From JACPUW01 sp049115495 (lineage in GTDB: Bacteria > Bacteroidota > Bacteroidia > CAILMK01 > JACPUW01): 64,000 nucleotides of DNA. Shown in pieces: positions 8,649 through 17,555 of the stretch (the stretch's first letter is position 1; each line of letters opens with the position of its first letter). The DNA lies in the NCBI GenBank assembly GCA_049115495.1, contig JAGDZV010000003.1, positions 1-64,000 of the forward strand, written 5' to 3'. The notes under the pieces were generated by a model. It ran no database searches, was not told the DNA's origin, and saw only the letters and a program-made list of their open reading frames with translations. A program made the translations under genes and the position numbers.

Positions 8649-9112
8649 GGAATAGAATTAAACTTTTTCCAAAATCTAAGCATGGTTTTAATAGTATCTA
8701 AAAACTCTTCTAAGTCAATAGATTTGGTTGTATAAGCATTTGCGCCATTTCTTAGCGCCATATTCACATCAGTTTCGGCAGAAGAAGTAGACAATATATT
8801 TATTGGAATATTGTAGTATTTAGAGTTGTATCTAAGCTCTTTGATAATGAAATGACCACTAATTTCAGGTAAATTCAGGTCAATTACAATTAAAAAAAGT
8901 TGGTCGGCTATGTTGCGTTCTTCGTTTTTAAAGAAGTTTATGGCTTCTGAACCATTCCTTATAATTTCAAGATCACAGTCAATTTCTCCAGTCTTAATCG
9001 CTTCTTTAAAAAGCTCAATATCACCCATGCTATCCTCAATGAGTAATACTTTATTTCTCGATTTATTGTCCACTAAAGCGCAATTTAAAAGAGCTTCCTG
9101 ATTTACCGTCAC
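8645..9112 (-). CDS. CheY-like response regulator (Rcp1-type single receiver domain)
   Basis: A stand-alone receiver domain: acidic pair IEDS (E26 D27), phosphoacceptor D78 in VIDLNLP, TS at 109-110 and K130 in TTKS. Long loops and the FWKK tail resemble the Rcp1 class that partners phytochrome-linked kinases. There is no DNA-binding output. The frame opens with GTG at 9112, inside the kinase gene; a second GTG at 9073 starts nearer the domain and would cut the overlap with the kinase stop (9063) from 50 to 11 bases. Translation is probably coupled to that kinase, its likely phosphodonor. Confidence 0.9.
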   Translation of the reverse strand: MTVNQEALLNCALVDNKSRNKVLLIEDSMGDIELFKEAIKTGEIDCDLEIIRNGSEAINFFKNEERNIADQLFLIVIDLNLPEISGHFIIKELRYNSKYYNIPINILSTSSAETDVNMALRNGANAYTTKSIDLEEFLDTIKTMLRFWKKFNSIP

Positions 9113-12100
9113 TTTCTACCCAAATATTTCCATTGTGTTTCTTCATTATTCTTGAGCAAAGGGCCAATCCTATGCCTGAACCTTCGGTGTGTTGTTGCCC
9201 TACGCCTCTTTGAAAAATATTAAATATTCTTTCTTGCTGACTTTTATCTATACCTGCTCCATTGTCAGAAATTGAAATTATAATATCATCATTTTCATAT
9301 TCATAGGTAAAAGAAAGTTTTAAAGGATTTGCATCTCCTCTATACTTAACTGCATTCTCTACAAGGTTTTTAAATAGCTGATTCAACTGGTTTAGCGAAC
9401 CATTTATATTTGGTAGGTCAATTGCTCCTATTTCAATTTTAATATCCTTTTTACCTTCTACGGTAAAGTCTGTTATAGATTTTACAAGCTTGTTAAGATC
9501 AACTTCTATATGTTTTTCTTCTTCAGTATTAATTCTTGAGTACTTAAGCAAGTCAACTATCATTCGTTGAAGGCGCCTAGTACCATCGGTAACAAAATTC
9601 ATGTAACCTTGTTCTTGCTCGTCAAGCTTGTCTTTAAGCCTTTTTTCAAGCAGTTGGGTAAAACTGCTAATCATTCTCAACGGCTCTTGTAGGTCATGTG
9701 AAGTTACATAGGCAAATTCTTCAAGTTCTTTATTTGATTTGTTGAGATCTTTAATGGCCTTTTGAAGGTGTCTTTCACTTTGATTTAAAAGATTTTCAGC
9801 ATCAATACCAATTATGGCCATGGTTAGCATGCCCATTATGCTATTAAAGTACTCTTGCTCATGATTGGCAAAATCTTGGCTATCACTGTTTTTAGTAATA
9901 ATAAGCTGCAGTCTCGAGTCAAGAGAATCGCTATTTATTATCAAGCTTTTCTTATCGCTATTAAAATCGCCATAACGGTGGTCGTCAAGTATTATGCAAA
10001 TATTTATACTCGCATCATTATGAAGTCCTTTTGGAGCTAATTCTATAACACTCTCAATAAGTTCTTTGGTAGTTTCTTTTTTTAGCAGTCTTTTGGCCAA
10101 ATGGTTAGCTACGTCTAATTCTCTTATGCGCTCGTTTAAGTGTTCTTCAAGCAAAACTTCGTCAGTAATATTTTGCTTTAGACCATAAATTTTTATGGGT
10201 TTATTGTCAGCATCATATTCAACATTTGAATAGCTTTTAACCCAGATAACTTCTTTGGTCTTAATATTAATGGCTCGGTATTTTGAGTTAAATGGAATAT
10301 TCTTTTCTATGGCTTCTTCAAATTCGGCCATTACTCTGTCATGGTCTTTTTGATAAACCAAGTTTTCAAATTCTTTCATTGTGAAAGGTTCCTTAGCCTT
10401 ATTGAATCCGAAAATCTCATAGAATTTGTCAGATCCGGTCCATTTTTTCGTGACTAGATCAGTTTCATAAAATCCAATATTGGCTACTTCTTGAGCAAAA
10501 AGCATATTGTTTCTGCTCATTTCTATTTCTTTTTTTGTGTCTATCTCTGATGTTAGATCTTGAAAAACGCCAAATATGCTTTTTACTTCTCCATCTTCTA
10601 AAATAGGAGTACCGGCTGCACGAACAATTAAATTTTTACCTCTTACCGTTCTAAATGGCAATATTAAATCAAATGGTTTCCTATGCTTTATGCAATTATT
10701 TATGCTATCGCTCAACGTTTTTTGAGCAGGTTTTGGATAAAACTCAATTCCGTTTTTTAGGTTGGTAGGCGCATCTTCAGGCAGCTCATGTATTTTATAT
10801 ACTTGCTTGCTCCATGATGTTTCTTCGGTTTCAACATCTAATTCCCAAAAACCATTTTTTAGTAAATCATCAGTTAGTGCAAATTTTTCAAGTTGTGCTT
10901 TAAGCCTATTTTCATAGGCCTTACTTTTACTTATGTCGGTAAATGTGGCAGCGAACTCATGCTCATTGGCGCCAACAAAATGGATTAATAGCCATTTTTC
11001 AAGGTGCTCGATATAAACTTCTTTACTTGCGTTTTCTTTGCCACTTATTGCTTGCTGTATAAGATCAAACCAATTGGTAGATTCCCTTACCAGCCAAGGC
11101 AATGTTTTGGACATAAGGTTACCTTTTAATTTTGTTTTGGTAGTGCCATAAATTGTTGCAAAAGCTTCGTTTACATCAATAAATTTCCAATCAGTAACTT
11201 TATCATTTTTATTGGTTATGGCCTTACCATAAATAAAACCTTCTGTTATATTGTCAAAAACCAGCTTGTATTTTTGGTTGGCTTTATCAGCTTCTATTTT
11301 CTTATTTGAAATTACTTTTTCTTGTTCAATAAGATCAGTTATCTCTATTATACCCATGCTGTAGGTGTAATTCTCTTCAGAACCATCTAGTAGTGTAAAA
11401 TTCAATCTGAAGAAACGCTCTTTACCTAAGGTATTTACATAGCTAAATTCAGTATTTATATTCTTTTGCTCATTTACCTTGTAAATGTTTTGTAAGAAAA
11501 AGTTGGCATCTGATGATTTTAATAAGGTAAAAAGATTAGCCCCATCTTTAACTTTAGAATTGTTGTATTCAAAAAAGAAGTTAACCAACTGCTCATTCCA
11601 TACCATTATATTGTTCTCTTTATTCATTAAGAGAAACGCTTGTAAGTTGTTGTTGAGCAATAACTGAATGTTGGTATTTATCTGAGTAATCTCAGCATCT
11701 TTATCTCTAAGTTTATCATTTACAATTTGCAGCTCATTATAGGCTATTTGTACTTCTTCATTAGTAGATTGTAATTCTTCATTTGAAGTTTCTAATTCTT
11801 CGTTGGCCGATTGCAACTCTTCGTTAGACGATTGAAGCTCTTCATTGAGCGACTGCATTTCTTCATTGGTGGTTTCAAGCTCTTCAATATAGCTTTGTAA
11901 GTGCTCTTTGGTAGCATTTAGCTCTTGCTCAAGCTCATAACTTCTAAGTTTTTCAAACTCTATTTCAGTTTCAGATGCATCTTTAATTTGAGGTAAACCT
12001 TCTATTTCAATGCTATCAATTATAATTGTAAAAACGGTTTCATTAATATTATAAACAGGATATACAATTATTTTAACGAGTAACTGTTTGTCGTTGCGCT

Positions 12101-13823
12101 GAATTCTTTTGGTAGGGGTTATATACTGCTTCTTTGTTTTGCGAGAGTTTAGTAGCGCCGATCTAAGTTCAATTTCAATATCGTTTTCGCAATACTTAAA
12201 AATATTGCTGGTCATTGGCCCTTTTTTGGGCGATAAGAAAGGTGCTATATTTTTACCGCTGAGATATAGAATACTAAAATCTTCATCAACAATTACAAAC
12301 GGTTGGTAATAGTTGTCAAATATTGATTCCTTAGCCAAGTCAAGCATACTCTGCTTTTGGGCGATATTTTTCTTTTGTATGGGCTTGGTGTATTGTACCG
12401 GAGAGAAGGTGTATTCAATATTATTTTTCACCTTCTTTTTCTTAAACATTTTGGCTTTTCTACCAATGCTCGAAAAAATATCGTCGTTTACGCCAAGCGT
12501 TTCAGATTTACCTAAGAATAAGAGGCTGTAATCATTAAGGGCATAGTGAAAAATAGGAATTACCTTTTGCTGCAACTCTATATTAAAGTAAATAAGCAGG
12601 TTTCTACAAGATATTAAGTCTAGTTTTAAAAAAGGAGGGTTGGTGGTAAGGTCGTGCTTGCTAAAAAGCACCATAGACCTTAGCGATTTAACCACTTCAT
12701 AGCCACCCACTTTATACTTAAAGTATTTTGATATGAGTTTGCTATCTACTTCTTGCAATGAGTCTTTTGGATAGATTCCCCTTCTGGCAATAAATAGTGC
12801 GTTTTCATCAATGTCTGTAGCAAATATTTGTATGTTGTAATCGGTAATTTTGGTGCCGAGTATTTCAGATAAAATTATGCCTATGGTGTAGGCTTCTTCA
12901 CCAGTAGCACAACCGGTAACCCATATTCTTACACTTTTTTCTTTTTTATTGTCAAGTAGTTTTTTTAGCTCATCTCTTAAGCATTCAAATGCCTGCGGAT
13001 CTCTAAAAAACTGAGTAACTCCAATTAATACACTATTAAAGAGCTGGTCTAGCTCTTCTTCTTTTTCATTTATGTAGGTTATGTATTTCTTTAAACTAGA
13101 GAGTTTTAGGTATTTAAGCCTACTCTCAAGTCTTCTTATAATAGTGCTTTGCTTGTATTGTTTAAAGCTCACCCCAGATTTCATAGCCAAAAGATCTAGT
13201 ATGTAATCTATTTCGCTTTTGTCTTCAGTATCAGTTAACAATTCTGGGGTAAAACTGCCATCAATAATTTGGGTAATTCCTGTATATAATAGGTCTGTGC
13301 TACCAATAAGGTCAACAGCGCCAGTTTCAATAGAAGCCTTTGGCATACCGTCATATTGCGCTTCTTCAGGCAATTGGGTCATGGTATAGCCATTATAGGT
13401 CTTTATGTTCTCCATGCCAATGGCGCCATCACTACCAGTTCCACTTAAAATAATCCCAACACATTTTTCGCCGTAGTCTTCTGCCGCTGTTTGAAACAAG
13501 AAATTTACACTGGGTTTAGGCCCAATACTGCTGCTAGGTCTACTTAGTTTAATCCTTCCTTTTTGTACACTTATGTCTTTATCTGGGGGCGTTATATAAA
13601 CATGATGAGGTTTTATTTCCTCATTGTTTATCGCCTCGCTAACTGGCCATTTGGATCTTTTTTGAATGAGATCAACCATTCTACTTTTATGGGTAGGGCT
13701 TAAGTGTTGCGCCACCAATACGGCAAAATTGGTTTTTTCATTGCTAAGCGACTCAGTTAAGCTGCCAAGGGCATCTAGTCCACCCGCAGATGCACCAATA
13801 CAAACAAGAAAGTGATCTTTCAT
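9063..13823 (-). CDS. CheB-CheR-PAS-histidine kinase fusion (1586 aa)
   Basis: Domains in order: CheB methylesterase (1-185; catalytic triad S12 in GASAGG, H40 in AQHLSP, D132 in GTGSDGA), with no receiver domain in front; CheR methyltransferase (about 200-470; TQFFRDPQAF, SAM motif GCATGEEAY at 304, SCRNLLIYF at 405); a PAS-like region about 510-605; a heptad coiled coil 625-715 built of repeated NEELQS/T units; PAS domains about 715-835, 850-970, 985-1095 and 1105-1225; a GAF-like region about 1240-1350; HisKA with H1376 in SHDLQEP; and HATPase with N1486/N1490, DNGAGI and GSGIGLAL. No membrane segment, so cytosolic. The CheB and CheR residues look intact, yet no chemoreceptor gene is nearby. 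Known members of this architecture are sensory kinases of poorly understood role. Confidence 0.93.
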   Translation of the reverse strand: MKDHFLVCIGASAGGLDALGSLTESLSNEKTNFAVLVAQHLSPTHKSRMVDLIQKRSKWPVSEAINNEEIKPHHVYITPPDKDISVQKGRIKLSRPSSSIGPKPSVNFLFQTAAEDYGEKCVGIILSGTGSDGAIGMENIKTYNGYTMTQLPEEAQYDGMPKASIETGAVDLIGSTDLLYTGITQIIDGSFTPELLTDTEDKSEIDYILDLLAMKSGVSFKQYKQSTIIRRLESRLKYLKLSSLKKYITYINEKEEELDQLFNSVLIGVTQFFRDPQAFECLRDELKKLLDNKKEKSVRIWVTGCATGEEAYTIGIILSEILGTKITDYNIQIFATDIDENALFIARRGIYPKDSLQEVDSKLISKYFKYKVGGYEVVKSLRSMVLFSKHDLTTNPPFLKLDLISCRNLLIYFNIELQQKVIPIFHYALNDYSLLFLGKSETLGVNDDIFSSIGRKAKMFKKKKVKNNIEYTFSPVQYTKPIQKKNIAQKQSMLDLAKESIFDNYYQPFVIVDEDFSILYLSGKNIAPFLSPKKGPMTSNIFKYCENDIEIELRSALLNSRKTKKQYITPTKRIQRNDKQLLVKIIVYPVYNINETVFTIIIDSIEIEGLPQIKDASETEIEFEKLRSYELEQELNATKEHLQSYIEELETTNEEMQSLNEELQSSNEELQSANEELETSNEELQSTNEEVQIAYNELQIVNDKLRDKDAEITQINTNIQLLLNNNLQAFLLMNKENNIMVWNEQLVNFFFEYNNSKVKDGANLFTLLKSSDANFFLQNIYKVNEQKNINTEFSYVNTLGKERFFRLNFTLLDGSEENYTYSMGIIEITDLIEQEKVISNKKIEADKANQKYKLVFDNITEGFIYGKAITNKNDKVTDWKFIDVNEAFATIYGTTKTKLKGNLMSKTLPWLVRESTNWFDLIQQAISGKENASKEVYIEHLEKWLLIHFVGANEHEFAATFTDISKSKAYENRLKAQLEKFALTDDLLKNGFWELDVETEETSWSKQVYKIHELPEDAPTNLKNGIEFYPKPAQKTLSDSINNCIKHRKPFDLILPFRTVRGKNLIVRAAGTPILEDGEVKSIFGVFQDLTSEIDTKKEIEMSRNNMLFAQEVANIGFYETDLVTKKWTGSDKFYEIFGFNKAKEPFTMKEFENLVYQKDHDRVMAEFEEAIEKNIPFNSKYRAINIKTKEVIWVKSYSNVEYDADNKPIKIYGLKQNITDEVLLEEHLNERIRELDVANHLAKRLLKKETTKELIESVIELAPKGLHNDASINICIILDDHRYGDFNSDKKSLIINSDSLDSRLQLIITKNSDSQDFANHEQEYFNSIMGMLTMAIIGIDAENLLNQSERHLQKAIKDLNKSNKELEEFAYVTSHDLQEPLRMISSFTQLLEKRLKDKLDEQEQGYMNFVTDGTRRLQRMIVDLLKYSRINTEEEKHIEVDLNKLVKSITDFTVEGKKDIKIEIGAIDLPNINGSLNQLNQLFKNLVENAVKYRGDANPLKLSFTYEYENDDIIISISDNGAGIDKSQQERIFNIFQRGVGQQHTEGSGIGLALCSRIMKKHNGNIWVESDGKSGSSFKLRFSGQ

Positions 13824-13832
13824 AAAAAAGAA

Positions 13833-14924
13833 TTAGTCAATTGGAATTAATACTTTAAAAATACTTCCCTTGTTTTCTTCGCTTTCAAAATACAAGCTTC
13901 CGCCAATTAATTGAGAAAACTCTTTACATAAAATTAGGCCCAAACCTGTGCTTGGTTCACTTGCAGTTCCTTTTCTATTTACACTAGTGCCTAGTTTAAA
14001 AAGAGATTCTTTTATTGCTTTAGGAATACCCATACCTTGATCTTCAACTGAGATTTCAATTTTATTATCTTCTTTTTGCTCACAACAAACCTTTACAGTT
14101 GAGAATTTGTAGCTAAACTTAAGTGCGTTAGAAATTAAGTTTCTGAGTATAGTTTTAATCATTTGCTCATCTGAATTAATTCTAATGTTTAATGAGCAAT
14201 TATATTCAATTACAATGTTTTTGCTTTTTGCAGTTTCTTCAAATAGTTCTTTAGTATCGGCAATCAACTTTGACAAAGAGAAATCTTTTTTATTGTATTC
14301 AATGCTCTTAACTTGAATTCTTGACCAGGCAAGCAGATTTTCTAATAAACGGTTTACGTTAACCGCCGAATGATTCATTTGTGAAAGAAGCTTCTCAATT
14401 TCGATTCTATCAATATCATCAAAATTGTCAAATAGGATTTCGGTAAGCTGCACAAAGTTGTTGAGCGGTCCTCTAAGATCGTGCGCAATAATTGAAAACA
14501 ACTTGTTTTTAGAATTATTGATTTCTTTCAGTTCAAGTTCAAAGTTTTTTCTGGCCAAGGAGAAAGAAATTGATTTTTCAAGATTGGCATCTGTAATGTC
14601 ATTTTTAAATAAGTAGTCTTGCGCACCACATTTCATTGATTTTTTTCCCAGCTCGGTGCTTTCTAATCCTGTTAATACTACTACGCAGCTTTTTGGTGCA
14701 ACGGCCACAATCTCCTTTAAGGTTTCAAGCCCACTCGAATCGGGTAATCCGAGATCTAATAGAATTAAATCAAAAGAAGTATCATCTAATATTGCCCTCG
14801 ATTGCTCAAGTGATGTTCCTTCAATTATATCAAAGTTAAATTCTTTAGCGGCGGCCAAACGCATTTTGTGTAGGTACAAATCACCTGTATTATCTTCTAT
14901 AATTAATGTTTTTACAACCTTCAT
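13833..14924 (-). CDS. Receiver-histidine kinase hybrid
   Basis: An N-terminal receiver domain (TLIIEDN; phosphoacceptor in LLDLGLP, D57 counting from the ATG at 14924; LFK with K107) is joined directly to HisKA (H148 in IAHDLRGPLN) and an HATPase domain (DQGMGIP, GLGLILCKEF). A GTG at 14939 would add five residues; the ATG places the start two residues before the first beta strand and is preferred. No sensor or membrane segment is present, so the receiver is the input: a phosphorelay intermediate that takes phosphate from another kinase and controls its own kinase half. It ends nine bases upstream of the giant kinase start, so the three signalling genes form one leftward operon. Confidence 0.9.
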   Translation of the reverse strand: MKVVKTLIIEDNTGDLYLHKMRLAAAKEFNFDIIEGTSLEQSRAILDDTSFDLILLDLGLPDSSGLETLKEIVAVAPKSCVVVLTGLESTELGKKSMKCGAQDYLFKNDITDANLEKSISFSLARKNFELELKEINNSKNKLFSIIAHDLRGPLNNFVQLTEILFDNFDDIDRIEIEKLLSQMNHSAVNVNRLLENLLAWSRIQVKSIEYNKKDFSLSKLIADTKELFEETAKSKNIVIEYNCSLNIRINSDEQMIKTILRNLISNALKFSYKFSTVKVCCEQKEDNKIEISVEDQGMGIPKAIKESLFKLGTSVNRKGTASEPSTGLGLILCKEFSQLIGGSLYFESEENKGSIFKVLIPID

Positions 14925-15023
14925 ATTATCAGTGTTCACTCTCTCAGAATCCCGAATTTAGAAAATTTTTATAATGTAGTAGAATGACTTGGATCACTAT
15001 TTTTTTGAAAAGTCATTATTTTT

Positions 15024-16436
15024 TTAAACTTGTCTAAGTTTCCACTTACCAAGTCTAAACAAAACAACACTTATAACTGCATGAATGCTATGGCAAATGG
15101 CAATGCAATACAATACACCATTAAGCCCCATGTTTAATTCTTTCATAAACCAGAAGGCAAGTGGTATTTGAATTATCCAAAAACAAACAATATTTATAGC
15201 CGTAGGGGTAAAGGTGTCGCCAGCACCATTAAAGGCTTGAGATACCACCATTCCGAAAGCAAAAAATACGTAACCCAGGCAAATTATTTGAATTGAATCA
15301 ACCGCTAAAGGCAATACTTCGGCATCATTTGTAAATACATTAGAAATTATAAACTCTGCAGCCAAAAAGAAAATAATTGAAATAAAGAGTAAATAAAAAG
15401 CATTGTAGAAAGATGATCGCCAAACACTTTTTTCGGCTCTTTCGGGTTGTTTGGCCCCCAGGTTTTGGCCAACTAATGCGGCGGCGGCTTGTGCTAATCC
15501 CCATGCTGGCAAAATTGTAAAGCCTATAATTCTAAAACCAATAGTGTAACCTGCCACAGCATTTGTTCCAAGTTCTGATATAAACCTAATTAACACCAAC
15601 CAACTGGCAGATTCAACAAGAAATTGACCTATGCCACCCAATGAAATTTTAAGCAAATTGAAAATCACCTTAATTTCAAGCTTAACTTTTAGAAGTACCA
15701 AATGCAGGCTGCTATTCTTTGATATAAATAAGAAATAGAATTGAATAAATACAGCAATACCTCTACCGGTAGTAGTAGCTATAGCCGCTCCTTTTACGCC
15801 AAAGGCAGGAATTGGGCCTAAGCCAAAAATAAAAATTGGATCAAGTATAATATTAAGTGCGTTGGCAATTAATAATACACGCATGGCAATTGCAGAATCT
15901 CCTGCCCCCCTAAATGCACCATTAATTATGAATAATAGCATAATTATAACGTTGCTAGCAAACATCCATTGGGTAAATCCTAATCCTTCATTAATTACGC
16001 CTTCTTCTGCTTCCATTAAAAGCAAAATCTCTTTGGCATAAAAAAAGCCAAACCCACCTAGTACCAGACCAATTACTATGGCAATAAAAATGGCTTGTAA
16101 GGTGGCAATACTGGCTTGTTCCTTATTTTTTTCTCCAATTCGGCGCGATACAATAGCCGATGTTGCCATAGAAAGACCAATGGCAATGGAATAAACAACA
16201 AACATTACACTCTCAGTAAGGCCTACAGTTGCAATTGAGTTTTCTCCTAAACGAGAAACAAAGATCATATCGATAATGGCAAATAAGCCTTCGCCAATCA
16301 TTTCGATTATAACCGGCACCGATAGCATAATAATGGCCTTATTAATGCTGCCTTTAGTAAATTCTTTTTCTCCTGATGTAAGAGATTCAAGAAATGTATT
16401 GAAAAATTTTAATAGATTAGATTTAGAAGCTGACAT
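15024..16436 (-). CDS. MATE family efflux transporter
   Basis: 470 residues with about 12 transmembrane helices in two MatE halves. Typical motifs include SVPVIIEMIGEGLFAIIDM in the first helix region, GAFRGAGDSAIAMR at about 170 and the matching SQAFNGAGDTFTPTAIN about 210 residues later. Proteins of this family export cationic drugs or metabolites in exchange for Na+ or H+; the substrate cannot be predicted. It is transcribed alone, with 85 bases to the signalling operon downstream and 150 bases to the next gene upstream. Confidence 0.92.
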   Translation of the reverse strand: MSASKSNLLKFFNTFLESLTSGEKEFTKGSINKAIIMLSVPVIIEMIGEGLFAIIDMIFVSRLGENSIATVGLTESVMFVVYSIAIGLSMATSAIVSRRIGEKNKEQASIATLQAIFIAIVIGLVLGGFGFFYAKEILLLMEAEEGVINEGLGFTQWMFASNVIIMLLFIINGAFRGAGDSAIAMRVLLIANALNIILDPIFIFGLGPIPAFGVKGAAIATTTGRGIAVFIQFYFLFISKNSSLHLVLLKVKLEIKVIFNLLKISLGGIGQFLVESASWLVLIRFISELGTNAVAGYTIGFRIIGFTILPAWGLAQAAAALVGQNLGAKQPERAEKSVWRSSFYNAFYLLFISIIFFLAAEFIISNVFTNDAEVLPLAVDSIQIICLGYVFFAFGMVVSQAFNGAGDTFTPTAINIVCFWIIQIPLAFWFMKELNMGLNGVLYCIAICHSIHAVISVVLFRLGKWKLRQV

Positions 16437-16473
16437 TACAAAATTGGTTTTGGATTAGAAATGTGGTAGAGAT

Positions 16474-16510
16474 AAAATGACCTGTTGCACGTAGCATCAA
16501 AAGTCATTTT
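16474..16510. other. Inverted repeat between the MATE and exchanger genes
   Basis: AAAATGAC (16474-16481) and GTCATTTT (16503-16510) are exact inverted copies around a 21-base loop. Read leftward the second arm ends in TTTTATC, so it could be a weak terminator for the exchanger gene or a regulator site upstream of the MATE gene. Confidence 0.3.
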
Positions 16511-16588
16511 TTGGACTAAATGTCAGTTCGTAACTTCATAGTGAAGCAAAATTAAACCAGTAATTTGATTTACATCAATAAATTAATT

Positions 16589-17551
16589 TTAAAACCAACC
16601 CAAATCTCTGTTCATTACGTAGGTGTAATATAGAATAAAGGTGATTATAAGGGCGGTTGATTGATAAACTCCAAGCTTTTTTACCCTTAAGAGCAATAGG
16701 GAAACAAAGATTAGAATAGTTGCAAATAAGGTTACCGCAATATCAGCATTTAAGTAAGGTGTAAATTCTCTAGGGCTTACAAGTGCGCTGGTAGACATTA
16801 TAAGCAAAACATTAAAAAGGTTTGAGCCTATAATATTACCCACAGCTAGGTCGCCCCGTTTTTTAACTGATGCTACTAATGATGTAGCCAGCTCGGGCAA
16901 AGAAGTGCCTAGTGAAACTATGGTAAGTCCAATCATAGTTTCGCTTACATCGGCCATTCTGGCAAGCCCACTGGCATTGTCAACTATGAGTTTTCCGCCA
17001 AGGGTAAGCCCTAAAAATCCCAAAACAATCATGCCTATGGTAATATGCATGGGCTTTTCAGTAACGCCTGAAACTTCACTAAGAATTTGAGACCTTGATG
17101 TTCTGAAAACATAATAAATAAAGGCAACAAACAGTACAAGCATTATTGAAGCATCAAAACGGCTCAAAATGTTTTCAGAATGGCCAAACCATTTGTCGTT
17201 GCACATTACCATAAACCCAAACAACACGAGTATTGAAAATGGGATGTCAATAAAAATGGTTTTGCGCTTAACCAGAATAGGAAATATGATACCTGATATA
17301 CCTAGTACTCCCAACAAATTAAAATTGTTGCTGCCAATAATATTCCCAAATACAATTTGATCGTTTGCCTGCACATTTACAGCCAATTCAGGCGCTGAAG
17401 TGCCAAAAGCTACCACAGTAAGTCCAATAGCCATTTCTGATACACCATACTTTCTAGCCAAACTGCTAGCGCCTTCAACTAGCCAGTCAGCGCCTTTAAT
17501 TACAGCTACAAAGCCAACAACTAGTAATATGATGTATATGAATATTTGCAA
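16589..17551 (-). CDS. Calcium/sodium antiporter (CaCA family, YrbG-like)
   Basis: 320 residues and about ten transmembrane helices with the two inverted alpha repeats of the family: first GLTVVAFGTSAPELAVN with GNIIGSNNFNLLG, second GLTIVSLGTSLPELATS with GNIIGSNLFNVL. These contain the acidic and polar residues that bind the transported cations. The role is K+-independent Na+/Ca2+-type exchange across the inner membrane, from family knowledge. The start lies only four bases after the guanylyltransferase stop, so they are co-transcribed, though a functional tie is not obvious. Confidence 0.93.
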   Translation of the reverse strand: MQIFIYIILLVVGFVAVIKGADWLVEGASSLARKYGVSEMAIGLTVVAFGTSAPELAVNVQANDQIVFGNIIGSNNFNLLGVLGISGIIFPILVKRKTIFIDIPFSILVLFGFMVMCNDKWFGHSENILSRFDASIMLVLFVAFIYYVFRTSRSQILSEVSGVTEKPMHITIGMIVLGFLGLTLGGKLIVDNASGLARMADVSETMIGLTIVSLGTSLPELATSLVASVKKRGDLAVGNIIGSNLFNVLLIMSTSALVSPREFTPYLNADIAVTLFATILIFVSLLLLRVKKLGVYQSTALIITFILYYTYVMNRDLGWF

Positions 17552-17555
17552 AGTT

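Noticed and set aside
11750..11910. Tandem DNA repeat inside the giant kinase gene, at first like a CRISPR or minisatellite
   Set aside because: It encodes the coiled-coil NEELQS heptads typical of this kinase family; units are diverged and have no spacers.
14656..14961. Open frames of 60-190 codons on the opposite strand of known genes (for example here and at 20154-20726)
   Set aside because: They mirror strongly conserved coding sequence (the receiver-kinase and the BASS transporter) and have no recognisable domains or start signals.
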